64,000 nt of DNA from Pedobacter panaciterrae (GTDB taxonomy: Bacteria; Bacteroidota; Bacteroidia; Sphingobacteriales; Sphingobacteriaceae). This document shows, piece by piece, positions 7,434 through 16,536 of this stretch. Made by a program: the position numbers and the translations under genes. Where the stretch lies: positions 1 through 64,000 of the forward strand of contig NZ_JABMKW010000007.1 in the NCBI RefSeq assembly GCF_013204795.1, in the 5' to 3' direction. The number at the start of each line of letters is the position of its first letter. Within the stretch, counting starts at the first letter, position 1. The notes beneath the pieces are model-generated. The model was not told the DNA's origin. It searched no databases and worked only from the letters and a program-made list of their open reading frames with translations.

Positions 7434-8306
7434 TTAAAGTTTAACCGTTGCTGGTAAGTATTTGGCGATCAGATCTTCGTAATAAGGTTTAAGTTCTGAT
7501 ACAACGGGAGGCTTAGGGCTTTTCGAATATAAATCGTAAGGGTTAAACTTGTCAACCCATTTAAACATTTCCTGATCGTGAGCGCTTAACAGGTGATCGT
7601 AAGCGTGTTCACGGTGCTGTGAGTAAAAGGAGTGATAGCGAATCATGTATAAAGCAGGCTCCGGCAGGTAATCTTTAGTGATGTGGTATAGATACTCGTC
7701 GTGTCCCCATGACATATGGATGTTGTCGAGCCCACATTGGTGCGTATACACCCCATATTTCGTGTTGTAGCGTTCATCTGTACTATCAGGGTTGTCTGAA
7801 AAGAAATCAGGATACACAATTTTGTCAGAGAACTTACAGCCAACTGGGAATGAATCACCAACAACATTCCACTGAGGTTCTCCAAAAAGGCAGAGCACCT
7901 TACCAAGGTCATGTATAAACCCGGTTAACACAAACCAATCCGGATGTCCGTCGGCACGGATCGCTTCGGCAGTTTGTAATAGATGTTGTAACTGATCAAG
8001 TGATGTGTCGGGATCTGAATCATCAATTAATGTATTCAGGTATTCCATTGCGGCCCACCATGGCATCTCTTTTTTATCAAACTGTAAAAAGTTAGCTTTT
8101 TTTGCAAGTACATTTCCATAAGTTTGGTACTTGTGATTCAAGCGATAAAATTCGCGTACTGAATCATTTTCCGGGCTATCGTAATTTCTAAATTCTTCTT
8201 TCTTTTTTTCAGGAACACCAGGTTCCGGATATCTTTTTAATACATCGTCCTCCCACACATCGAGGCTAGACAATGGAGATAGTTCCTCTTTTCTTGACTC
8301 TTTCAT
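7434..8306 (-). CDS. miox: myo-inositol oxygenase
   Basis: A 290-residue non-heme di-iron oxygenase that converts myo-inositol and O2 to D-glucuronate. By comparison with mouse MIOX, as I recall its sequence, all six iron ligands are present: His108, His132 and Asp133 (IHDLGK), His202 (SWGHDEYLY), His225 (IRYHSFY) and Asp258 (YDLYSK). The lid lysine of HDLGK (Lys136) is kept, as is the [16 protein letters not shown] segment. Length is close to the eukaryotic enzyme. It is cytoplasmic, with no signal peptide. It lies 41 nt after a sodium-solute symporter on the same strand, with a LacI-type regulator divergent upstream, so uptake and first oxidation of inositol appear to form one operon. Identification is strong; the operon's inducer is inferred. 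Confidence 0.95.
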   Translation of the reverse strand: MKESRKEELSPLSSLDVWEDDVLKRYPEPGVPEKKKEEFRNYDSPENDSVREFYRLNHKYQTYGNVLAKKANFLQFDKKEMPWWAAMEYLNTLIDDSDPDTSLDQLQHLLQTAEAIRADGHPDWFVLTGFIHDLGKVLCLFGEPQWNVVGDSFPVGCKFSDKIVYPDFFSDNPDSTDERYNTKYGVYTHQCGLDNIHMSWGHDEYLYHITKDYLPEPALYMIRYHSFYSQHREHAYDHLLSAHDQEMFKWVDKFNPYDLYSKSPKPPVVSELKPYYEDLIAKYLPATVKL

Positions 8307-8347
8307 AATGCTTAATTTTTTATAGTTAATTATTTATTCTATTTTTT

Positions 8348-9976
8348 TTACCAAAACACTGTATATAAAGCAGTAAGTATGCCCATAATAAGAATAGAGC
8401 CTATGGCAAAACTAGTGCTGATCTTAAACATAGAGGTATCCACTTCAATTGCATTTTCACTGGCAATTTTTTGAGGCTTGCTCAAACTGATCACAATCAT
8501 TAGAATCACAATGACTACAAAGTCAATAGCCATTCTGTCGAGGAAAGGATAATCCGGAAAAGCGCCATTTGTCCAGACAGGAAGAAACTTTAACACAGTT
8601 GAAAGTGGAATTGTAATCAGTGCTCCCGTCATAGCTGCCGCAGTTGTGGTGCGTTTCCAATAAAAGCCCAGCAAGAATATAGCCAGTACTCCCGGCGAAA
8701 TAAAGCCCACATATTCCTGGATAAACTGGTAAGCCTGATCAAGTGATTTTAAGGATGGTGTTACAATTGCCGCAACCAGCATGGAAATCACAACCGCCCA
8801 TCGGCCAACATTAACCATCTTTTTATCTGAGGCTGTTTTGTTGAAGTATTTTTTATAAATGTCAAGCGAAAAAATTGTAGATATACTGTTTGCTTTACCT
8901 GCCAATGAAGCAACAATGGCCGCTGTAAGGGCAGCAAATGCAACGCCTTTTAAACCTGCCGGCAATAAATTCATTAAGGTTGGATAAGCATGATCAGGTT
9001 TCAATACACCTCCATCCGACATTTCTGTAACAAATAAGCCTTTACTGTGAAGCACATACATCACAATTCCGGGAAGGACGGCAATTACCGGTACAAGTAA
9101 TTTTAAAAATGCTGCGAATAATATACCCTTACGTGCCGTATTTAAATCGGCACCTAATGCACGCTGTACAATGTACTGGTTGCAGCCCCAGTATGCCAGA
9201 TTATTGATCAGCATGCCGCCAATTAGTACAGACAACCCCGGCAGTTCCTTATAGTATTTATCAGATGAATCAAATATCATGTGAAAATGATCTGGAGCCT
9301 CCTTCCTTAAGATAGACAGACCCTTAAAAATATCCTCACCAAATCCGTATTCCCTGGAAAGTAAAGAAAGTGCAAGGTAAGTGGTAATCAAACCGCCAAA
9401 GATCAAGACCAGTACCTGAATCACATCGGTATAGCCAATAACTTTCATTCCTCCTAAAGTGACCACCATAGAAAAGATGCTGAGCCCCACAATACTCCAC
9501 TCAAAGCTAATGGGTGATATAGAAGAGATGGCTAATGCACCCAGGTAAATGATAGAAGTAAGATTCACAAAAACATACACCAACAACCAGAATACAGCCA
9601 TAATGGTGCTTACCTGATCATTATACCGCTTTGATAAGAATTGCGGCATGGTAAAAATCTTGTTCTTCAGGTATACCGGGATGATAAAAATAGCCACAAT
9701 GATCAGTGTTGCGGCTGCCATCCACTCATAAGAAGCAATGGCAAGTCCCAGTGCAAAGCCAGAACCAGACATCCCAATGAAATGCTCAGCAGAAATATTT
9801 GAAGCAATCAATGAGGCCCCAATAGCCCACCAGGTAAGCGAACCCTCTGCCAGAAAAAAATCCTTCGCACTACTGGATGTGGTTTTTTTCTTATGATAAA
9901 TGTAATAGCCATAGGCCGCTATCGCGATAAAATAAATAAAGAAAACTACATAATCGGCTATGTCAAGATGATTCAT
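8348..9976 (-). CDS. sodium:solute symporter (SSS family), probable inositol or sugar importer
   Basis: A 542-residue inner-membrane protein with about 13-14 hydrophobic segments in the SSS/SGLT pattern. WWAIGASLIASNISAEHFIG near residue 50 is the unwound first core helix with its sodium-site serines, and YWGCNQYIVQRALGA near 260 is the family signature segment. SSS carriers couple sodium entry to uptake of sugars, polyols or acids. As first gene before MIOX it probably brings in myo-inositol, though a uronate or hexose is possible. The upstream region (9977-10185) is shared with the divergent LacI regulator, which likely controls it. Confidence 0.87.
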   Translation of the reverse strand: MNHLDIADYVVFFIYFIAIAAYGYYIYHKKKTTSSSAKDFFLAEGSLTWWAIGASLIASNISAEHFIGMSGSGFALGLAIASYEWMAAATLIIVAIFIIPVYLKNKIFTMPQFLSKRYNDQVSTIMAVFWLLVYVFVNLTSIIYLGALAISSISPISFEWSIVGLSIFSMVVTLGGMKVIGYTDVIQVLVLIFGGLITTYLALSLLSREYGFGEDIFKGLSILRKEAPDHFHMIFDSSDKYYKELPGLSVLIGGMLINNLAYWGCNQYIVQRALGADLNTARKGILFAAFLKLLVPVIAVLPGIVMYVLHSKGLFVTEMSDGGVLKPDHAYPTLMNLLPAGLKGVAFAALTAAIVASLAGKANSISTIFSLDIYKKYFNKTASDKKMVNVGRWAVVISMLVAAIVTPSLKSLDQAYQFIQEYVGFISPGVLAIFLLGFYWKRTTTAAAMTGALITIPLSTVLKFLPVWTNGAFPDYPFLDRMAIDFVVIVILMIVISLSKPQKIASENAIEVDTSMFKISTSFAIGSILIMGILTALYTVFW

Positions 9977-10185
9977 ATTTGGTTTGCGCTAAATCAGTTT
10001 CCCTCATATAAATGAGTTAAATTAATTATATTACATTTGGTTAAAAGCAAAACCTTAGGGTGGTCTTACTTATCAAAGCTGTATATAAAAATATTAAATC
10101 TGAGATTAAGCAGGCATTTTATTTACGAATACGTTTAAGTAAAAACCCCACCATTATTGGCAAAAACTTTCAAATTTAAATGTAA

Positions 10186-11196
10186 ATGAAGGGAACTGTA
10201 ACTGTAAAAACGCTAGCTAAAGAGTTAAATATATCTATTGCCACTGTTTCAAAAGCATTAAATGACAGTTATGAAATTAGTTTGGAAACCAAGCAAAAGG
10301 TTTGGGACCTCGCTAAAAAGTTAAAATATGAACGTAATCCATCTGCAAGTAACCTCCGTAGTCATAAAACAAAAACTATAGCCGTTATTATTCCAGAGAT
10401 TGCTAATAATTTCTTCTCGCTGGCCATAAACGGGATTGAAGAAATAGCCAGGAAACGTGATTATCATGTATTGATCTATCAAACCCACGAAAACAGTGAT
10501 ACAGAAATTGCTTTTACTGATAGCCTGTTAAGCGGCAGAGTAGATGGAATATTGATTTCTGTGTCGAGTAATACAAATAATAATGAGCATTTTAAAGAGC
10601 TGGTTAAGAAAATACCGGTTGTTTTTTTTGATAGGGTTTTTGAAGATATAGATGCCGTAAAAATAACAACAGATGATTATGAAAGTGCTTACAATGCAAC
10701 TTGTCATCTAATAGAATGTGGTTGTAAAAAGATTGCCTATCTGTTTGCACTTAATAATCTGGTGACCGGTAAAAATAGGTTTGCCGGATATCTGAAGGCT
10801 TTAGAAAAGTACAATATGCTTTATACTGATGAGATGATTGTTCATTACGACAAAGATACCAGCAAGAATTATGAAAATATAAAAGCCATGGTATCGAACC
10901 AGAAGCCAGACGCTGTTATTGCTTCAATCGAGGAGCTTGCTTTGCCCTGTTATTATGTTGCTCGCGAGTTAAATCTAAATATCCCGAAAGATCTAAAAAT
11001 AATAAGTTTTTCCAATCTTAATACTGCACCTCTTTTAAATCCATCCCTTACAACAATTGAGCAGCCTGCTTTTGAAATTGGAAAAGAAGCAGCTGGTATT
11101 TTATTCAAAATATTAGAAAAAAAGTATTTAGAACCAAATGAAAACCACATCTTAAAATCCCGCTTGATTAAGCGCGAATCAACATCTTGCGGCTAG
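10186..11196 (+). CDS. LacI-family transcriptional regulator
   Basis: A 336-residue repressor-type protein. The N-terminal helix-turn-helix and hinge are clear (VKTLAKELNISIATVSKALN, residues 6-25, then NPSASNLRSHKT), followed by a periplasmic-binding-protein-like effector domain (KTIAVIIPEIANNFFSLAI onward). It is divergent from the symporter/MIOX operon across a 209-nt gap, so it probably controls that operon in response to inositol or a product. In the gap I see a partial dyad, ACG-N4-CGT, at about 10127-10136, too short to call an operator. The start ATG at 10186 gives the standard N terminus. Confidence 0.92.
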   Translation: MKGTVTVKTLAKELNISIATVSKALNDSYEISLETKQKVWDLAKKLKYERNPSASNLRSHKTKTIAVIIPEIANNFFSLAINGIEEIARKRDYHVLIYQTHENSDTEIAFTDSLLSGRVDGILISVSSNTNNNEHFKELVKKIPVVFFDRVFEDIDAVKITTDDYESAYNATCHLIECGCKKIAYLFALNNLVTGKNRFAGYLKALEKYNMLYTDEMIVHYDKDTSKNYENIKAMVSNQKPDAVIASIEELALPCYYVARELNLNIPKDLKIISFSNLNTAPLLNPSLTTIEQPAFEIGKEAAGILFKILEKKYLEPNENHILKSRLIKRESTSCG

Positions 11197-11301
11197 CTTG
11201 TTCGTTTTTGTTTATTGTATGGGTTAACAAGAATAAATAAGATCTGATCATGTAAATATTCCTTAGATTTTCTTAACATTGTCTTAATCTAAATTAACCA
11301 A

Positions 11302-11856
11302 ATGGAGAATAAGCTCTTGCATCATTTATTATGGGAACGTATCAGGGGAGGTGATAATGGTGCATTTTTTGATCTCTACAAAGCGCTTTATTATGACCTG
11401 GTTAATTTTGGTATTCGTGTATGCGGAGATGCTGAAACATCAGGGGAGGCAACCGATCAGGTATTTATTACCATCTGGGAAAAACACGAGCAGCTAAACA
11501 GGGTTGATAATGTGCCTGCTTACTTGCGTACATTTTTAAAACGTAAGATTTTACGACTGTTAGAGCGTAAGCGCAAAATTAATGATGCGCTGCAAAATGC
11601 AGGTGCAGAGGGCGAGTGGATGGAGATGTCGTACGAAGAGTTTATAGTAAAAGTTCAGACCGATGAGTTGGTACGATATAAACTTAAAAATGCGCTGGAG
11701 AAATTGACCTTCAGGCAAAAACAATTGATTCATCTAAAATTCTTTGATGGATTGAGCTATGAACAAATAGCTGATCAAACTCAACAAACCATTAAAACTG
11801 CTTATAATACGGTTTATGATGCGCTTAAGATATTGCGTAAAGAGTTGAAAGACTAA
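11302..11856 (+). CDS. ECF-type RNA polymerase sigma factor (FecI-like)
   Basis: A 184-residue sigma-70-family factor. Region 2 is at about residues 20-80 (FDLYKALYYDLVNFGIRVCG, ATDQVFITIWEKHEQL) and region 4 at about 130-184 (LTFRQKQLIHLKFFDGLSYE, then QIADQTQQTIKTAYNTVY). Members of this family are held by FecR-type anti-sigma factors and start transcription of a linked SusCD pair when the SusC signalling domain is occupied. The gene lies 129 nt ahead of the FecR gene, in the standard order. The region before the start has no obvious TAnnTTTG element. Confidence 0.93.
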   Translation: MENKLLHHLLWERIRGGDNGAFFDLYKALYYDLVNFGIRVCGDAETSGEATDQVFITIWEKHEQLNRVDNVPAYLRTFLKRKILRLLERKRKINDALQNAGAEGEWMEMSYEEFIVKVQTDELVRYKLKNALEKLTFRQKQLIHLKFFDGLSYEQIADQTQQTIKTAYNTVYDALKILRKELKD

Positions 11857-11985
11857 TAAATTCAGAATGGCGGGATGGTAAAAGTGTGCTATTAAGCAAT
11901 GTTATTCGTGTAAAGTAAAAAAAAGTAAAATTTTCTTAGGAAAAACATAACATTTTTGGCACTGGTATTATAAAAGCCAAATGTT

Positions 11986-13056
11986 ATGATAGATCGTAGT
12001 CTTTTCAATGTTGAAGACTTTTTAGTAGATAATACCTTCCAGCTATATTGTGCCGGAACAGATAAACTTTGTATTAGCTACTGGGAAAATTATATTAAAG
12101 CACATCCTGAGCAAGAGACTGTTATTGCCGAAGCAAAACGCTTGTATGTGATATTAAGTGGGAACAAGAAACCATTAAATAAACAGGTAGACCTCTTGAA
12201 AAATAATATTGAACCTCAAAATGAGGCTGATATTATCCCTATCCATAAAAATTATATGTGGCTGAAAATTGCAGCGGCGGTTCTGCTAATGGTAGGCGTT
12301 GCGGTTATCTTTAAAAATAACCCTAAAGAAAATACCCCAAAGGTTAGTTTGGTTACCAATTTTAGTACAAAAGGTGGCGAAAAGAAAAAAATCACGCTAT
12401 CGGATGGTTCTGTGGTTTTGCTTAATGCCAAAAGTACATTAACGCTCGATAAGAATTTTAATGAAAAAAACAGGGAGGTTAATTTAGTTGGAGAGGCCTT
12501 TTTTGATGTTACCCACAATAAGAGTAAGCCCTTTAAGGTACATACCGAAGATTTTGATATCAATGTGCTTGGTACCTCTTTTAATGTTAAAATATATCCG
12601 GGAGAAGCAACATCTGAAACAGTGCTGATTAAGGGCCTGATTGTGATGGAGGGAAAAGGAACCAAGGGGAGCTCTATAACTTTAAGGCCAAGTCAGAAGG
12701 TTACTTTTTATAAAAAAGTTGACGAACTTCCTAGTAACATCAAACCACAAAAACCTTCAGTTGTACATCCGCAAATAGCTATTAATCAATATACCAAAGT
12801 TAACGACAGCACAATTGTAGAAATGGCCTGGACGCAAAACAGGCTGGAGATTTTAGATCAAACTTTTGCTGAAGTTAAAGGGGACTTGGAAAGATGGTAC
12901 AACGTAGAGATTATTTTTAATGATCGTGAAGTAGAAAAATATCGTTTTACAGCAACATTTAGACATGAAAATATAGAGCAGGCATTAAAGGCATTTCAAG
13001 ACGCAGAACATTTTAAATATGAAATAAAAGGGAATCAAATTACCATATCTAAATAA
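11986..13056 (+). CDS. FecR-family anti-sigma factor
   Basis: A 356-residue inner-membrane anti-sigma protein. The cytoplasmic N-terminal region (residues 1-88) has the helical pattern expected to bind the sigma factor, one membrane segment lies near 91-109, and a periplasmic FecR domain follows (GEKKKITLSDGSVVLLNAKS, LVGEAFFDVTHNKSKPFKVH). A C-terminal STN-like domain with ERWYNVEIIFND and ITISK ends the protein. It receives the signal from the STN domain of the SusC protein encoded next and releases the sigma factor. A terminator hairpin separates it from susC. Confidence 0.93.
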   Translation: MIDRSLFNVEDFLVDNTFQLYCAGTDKLCISYWENYIKAHPEQETVIAEAKRLYVILSGNKKPLNKQVDLLKNNIEPQNEADIIPIHKNYMWLKIAAAVLLMVGVAVIFKNNPKENTPKVSLVTNFSTKGGEKKKITLSDGSVVLLNAKSTLTLDKNFNEKNREVNLVGEAFFDVTHNKSKPFKVHTEDFDINVLGTSFNVKIYPGEATSETVLIKGLIVMEGKGTKGSSITLRPSQKVTFYKKVDELPSNIKPQKPSVVHPQIAINQYTKVNDSTIVEMAWTQNRLEILDQTFAEVKGDLERWYNVEIIFNDREVEKYRFTATFRHENIEQALKAFQDAEHFKYEIKGNQITISK

Positions 13057-13063
13057 TTAGAAA

Positions 13064-13100
13064 GGGACGGTGTTGACGCACCGCCCCAATAATTTTTTTG
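13064..13100 (+). terminator. terminator between FecR and SusC genes
   Basis: GGGACGGTG (13064-13072) pairs with CACCGCCCC (13079-13087) with one A-C mismatch, and seven T follow at 13094-13100. It implies that the regulator mRNA ends here and that SusCD has its own start. Confidence 0.7.
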
Positions 13101-13171
13101 ATATAAGCACTGGCAGTTTTATGCGCAAACAGATTGCTGCCAAATACTAAAGCAACCAAAAAAACAAAAAT

Positions 13172-16100
13172 ATGATTAATTATTACTTACTGCAAGTGCG
13201 TCCCGATGTCAGGACGTTCTTAAAATTCATTATTTTAATGAAATTAACCTGTATTATAATTTTTATTACATGTCTCAATGTTTCGGCATCTGTCTTTTCT
13301 CAGCAAAAGATATCACTAGATGTTACGAAAACAAAGCTGGGCAAAGTTTTGAAGATTATTGAAGAGCAAAGTGATTATCATTTTGTGTACAGTTCGTCAA
13401 ATGTTCCTATAAACAAGGACATCACATTGTCGGTAAAAAATACTTTAGTTACAGATGTTTTAGCTGTAATATTTAACAACACTAACTTAAATTATTCTGT
13501 TTCTGGTGCAGGGCTGATTGTAATTAGCCGGAAAAAAGATATTAAAGTCAGCGGCACCGTCAAGGACGCTAATGGCGGACCTTTACCGGGGGCAACGGTT
13601 CGAATTAAAGGAAGTGGTGCAGGAACATCAACCGATATAAATGGTAAATTCTCAATATCGGCACTCCCAAATGCAATTCTAGTAGTTTCATATGCTGGTT
13701 TTCAGACAAAAGAAATAGCCGTTGATGGTAAAACAGACTTACAGGTTGTATTAACAGAAGACACCAAATTGTTAAACGAGGTAGTGGTAACAGCTTTGGG
13801 TATTAAAAAGGAACGTAGAGCACTGGGATATTCTGTTTCTCAGGTTCAGGGCGAATCTTTAACGCAAGCCAGAGAAAACAATGTAGCTAACGCTTTAGTC
13901 GGTAAAGTTGCAGGTCTGGACATCAGCTCAACTTCAGGTGGTGCAGGTGCAGCTACAAGTGTTACCATTCGTGGTGTTTCCAGCCTTAGCCAAAGTAATC
14001 AGCCACTATATGTAATTAATGGTGTGCCAATGGAAAATAAGCCTACAGGTTTAAACAATATCAATCCAAATGGGAACTCAGGTAGTCAGTGGGACAACGC
14101 CCCGGATCTTGGAGATGCAGTGGGTAACTTAAATCCTGATGATATTGAAAGTATCTCTGTATTGAAAGGTGCAGCCGCATCAGCACTTTATGGTTCAAGA
14201 GCTAAAGCAGGTGTTATTCTTATTACAACTAAAAGTGGTAAAGGAAATAGCGTTGACTTTAATAGTAATTACGTGGTAGAGCAAATCATGGACAGAACCG
14301 ACTGGCAGTATGTATATGGGCAGGGGGCCAACGGCACAAAACCATTAGACAAGGCTGCGGCCGCACAAGTTGGTGGATCTAGCTGGGGTGCAAAATTAGA
14401 CGGGACCAGCGTGGTTCAGTTTGATGGTGTTTCAAGACCGTATTCAGCACAGCGTAATAATATAAAGAACTTTTATGGTAATGGCGGTACATGGTCTAAT
14501 ACACTTGCCTTAAACAAAACATTTGAAGGAGGCGCAATCCGCTTTTCTGCCAATGATGTAAATAACAATTCTGTAGTTCCAAATTCAGGACTGAATAGAC
14601 AATCATTTAATTTGGTAGGTACATTTGAGCCAGTTAAACGCTTAAACATTGATGCCCGCTCTAATTATATTTTGGAGCAGGCTAAAAATAGACCAATGGT
14701 GTCAGACGGTGCCGGTAATGCTAACTATAATGTGGTGTTTTTACCCACCAGCGTTAGCGTAAATGATCTAAAGCCAGGGAAAGATGCAGATGGGAATGAA
14801 TTAAAGTACAATACCGGAAATGCATTTGCTACCAATCCATGGTTTGCTGCAAACGAATTTGTTAATGACACTAAACGCGAGAGATTAATTAGCTCTTTCA
14901 ATGCACGCTATACTTTTGATAACGGTCTGTTTATTCAAGGTCGTGCAGGTCGCGATGCTTACTCTGATACTTATAAGAATGTGGTGCCATCAGGAACTGC
15001 GTATTATGAACCCGGCAAAATTGCAGAACAGCAAACCAAGTTTGCAGATGTTAACACCGATGTATTATTGGGGAAATCATTTGCTGTAGGTGATGAATTT
15101 ACTGTTACTCCAAATGTTGGGGCAAGTTTCAGAAATACCAGAATTAATCAAACAACAAATAATGGGACTAATTTCGCAGTGTTTGGAGTTTATAACATCT
15201 TAAATGCTAAAAACAAATCAGTTGGACATATAGAGACCGAGTCAGAAACTCACTCGGTATATGGCACTTTAGAACTTTCTTATAGAGATATACTTTATTT
15301 AACCGGTAGCGGAAGATCAGACTGGTTTTCTACACTTGCTACTCCTGGAAAAGACAATAAACTCAGTGTTTTTTATCCTTCTGTAAGTGGTTCATTTGTG
15401 TTCTCAGAACTTTGGAAACCCTCATTCCTTAATTTCGGTAAGTTAAGGGCAGGCTATGCCATTGTTGGACAAGCAACCGATCCTTATCAAACCTTACTTA
15501 CCTATGGTTTTAGAAGTGAAACCTTGAATGGAAATCCATTAGGTATCATAAATAACTTAAGTATTCCTAATCCGGGATTAAAAGCTTCTAAAGCAACTGA
15601 GCTGGAAATTGGTACTGAGTTAAGATTCTTTGGCGATCGTTTAAACCTGGATATGACCTGGTACAAAAAACGTTCAAAAGATGAGATATCTGTAGTTACC
15701 ACATCAAGTACAACTGGTTATTCCGGAGCAGTTTTAAATTCTGGAGAAATTGAAAACAAAGGGGTAGAGGCACTAATCTCTGGGGTTATTCTTAAAAATG
15801 AAGATTTTACCTGGACTTCATCAGTGAATGGAACGTATAATGATAATACGGTGCTTTCTTTAGCAGAAGGATTGCCTTCGCAACTATTGGCAACTTCCAG
15901 ATCGGGGGTTGGGTTTTTACAGAATATACCGGGGTTAGCTGCGGCTCAGGTAATGGCATATGATTATAAGTATGATGCTAACGGCGCAATTTTAAAAGAT
16001 GCACTTGGAGAACCGTCAAGAGGAGATTTAAAAGCATACGGATCGGCATATAATAAATGGTTTGCAGGCTGGAATAATGAGTTTAACTATAAAGGGGTAA

Positions 16101-16516
16101 GTCTTTCTTTCCTTATTGATGGAAAATGGGGAGGCAAGGTATTCTCGGCAACTGATTACTACGGATATATTTTCGGATTACATAAAAATACCCTTGTAGA
16201 TCGTGAAACTCTTGGGAATAATGCGGCAAAATTCTATGAAAATACCGCCAATAATGTATCTAATAAATTTGTACAGGATGCGAGTTTCATCAAATTCAGA
16301 CAGTTAACGTTGGGCTATAATTTCCCGGCAAAAATGTTTAATAATAAAGTAAAAAGCTTAAATGTAAGTCTGGTTGGCAGAAATTTATTTATTCTGATGA
16401 AGAAAACAGACAACATCGATCCAGAATCGAGCTACAATGCTACATTTCCAGGAATGGAGTTAGGAGGGGTGCCGCCAGTAAGAACTTTCGGCGTAAACCT
16501 AAGTGTTAAGTTTTAA
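13172..16516 (+). CDS. SusC/RagA-family TonB-dependent transporter with STN signalling domain
   Basis: A 1114-residue outer-membrane transporter. A signal peptide is followed by an STN domain (about residues 45-120, ISLDVTKTKLGKVLKIIEEQ), a carboxypeptidase-regulatory domain (about 125-205, VSGTVKDANGGPLPGATVRI), the TonB-box and plug region (EVVVTALGIKKERRALGYSV; VLKGAAASALYGSRAKAGVI) and a beta barrel ending in a typical terminal strand (FGVNLSVKF). The STN domain ties it to the upstream sigma/FecR pair as a trans-envelope sensor. The ATG at 13172 gives a long leader; an internal ATG at 13238 (MKLTCIIIF) gives a more standard signal peptide, and either could be used. The substrate is not evident because no hydrolase is adjacent. 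Confidence 0.94.
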   Translation: MINYYLLQVRPDVRTFLKFIILMKLTCIIIFITCLNVSASVFSQQKISLDVTKTKLGKVLKIIEEQSDYHFVYSSSNVPINKDITLSVKNTLVTDVLAVIFNNTNLNYSVSGAGLIVISRKKDIKVSGTVKDANGGPLPGATVRIKGSGAGTSTDINGKFSISALPNAILVVSYAGFQTKEIAVDGKTDLQVVLTEDTKLLNEVVVTALGIKKERRALGYSVSQVQGESLTQARENNVANALVGKVAGLDISSTSGGAGAATSVTIRGVSSLSQSNQPLYVINGVPMENKPTGLNNINPNGNSGSQWDNAPDLGDAVGNLNPDDIESISVLKGAAASALYGSRAKAGVILITTKSGKGNSVDFNSNYVVEQIMDRTDWQYVYGQGANGTKPLDKAAAAQVGGSSWGAKLDGTSVVQFDGVSRPYSAQRNNIKNFYGNGGTWSNTLALNKTFEGGAIRFSANDVNNNSVVPNSGLNRQSFNLVGTFEPVKRLNIDARSNYILEQAKNRPMVSDGAGNANYNVVFLPTSVSVNDLKPGKDADGNELKYNTGNAFATNPWFAANEFVNDTKRERLISSFNARYTFDNGLFIQGRAGRDAYSDTYKNVVPSGTAYYEPGKIAEQQTKFADVNTDVLLGKSFAVGDEFTVTPNVGASFRNTRINQTTNNGTNFAVFGVYNILNAKNKSVGHIETESETHSVYGTLELSYRDILYLTGSGRSDWFSTLATPGKDNKLSVFYPSVSGSFVFSELWKPSFLNFGKLRAGYAIVGQATDPYQTLLTYGFRSETLNGNPLGIINNLSIPNPGLKASKATELEIGTELRFFGDRLNLDMTWYKKRSKDEISVVTTSSTTGYSGAVLNSGEIENKGVEALISGVILKNEDFTWTSSVNGTYNDNTVLSLAEGLPSQLLATSRSGVGFLQNIPGLAAAQVMAYDYKYDANGAILKDALGEPSRGDLKAYGSAYNKWFAGWNNEFNYKGVSLSFLIDGKWGGKVFSATDYYGYIFGLHKNTLVDRETLGNNAAKFYENTANNVSNKFVQDASFIKFRQLTLGYNFPAKMFNNKVKSLNVSLVGRNLFILMKKTDNIDPESSYNATFPGMELGGVPPVRTFGVNLSVKF

Positions 16517-16536
16517 TTATTTAAAGATAAAGAGAA

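Noticed and set aside
10120-10145. LacI-type operator between the symporter and regulator genes
   Set aside because: Only a 3+3 dyad (ACG-N4-CGT) with mismatching flanks; too weak to annotate.
12252-12665. Open frame of 137 codons on the minus strand inside fecR
   Set aside because: It lies wholly inside a well-supported gene on the other strand, with low-complexity Ser/Leu/Phe composition typical of an antisense frame.
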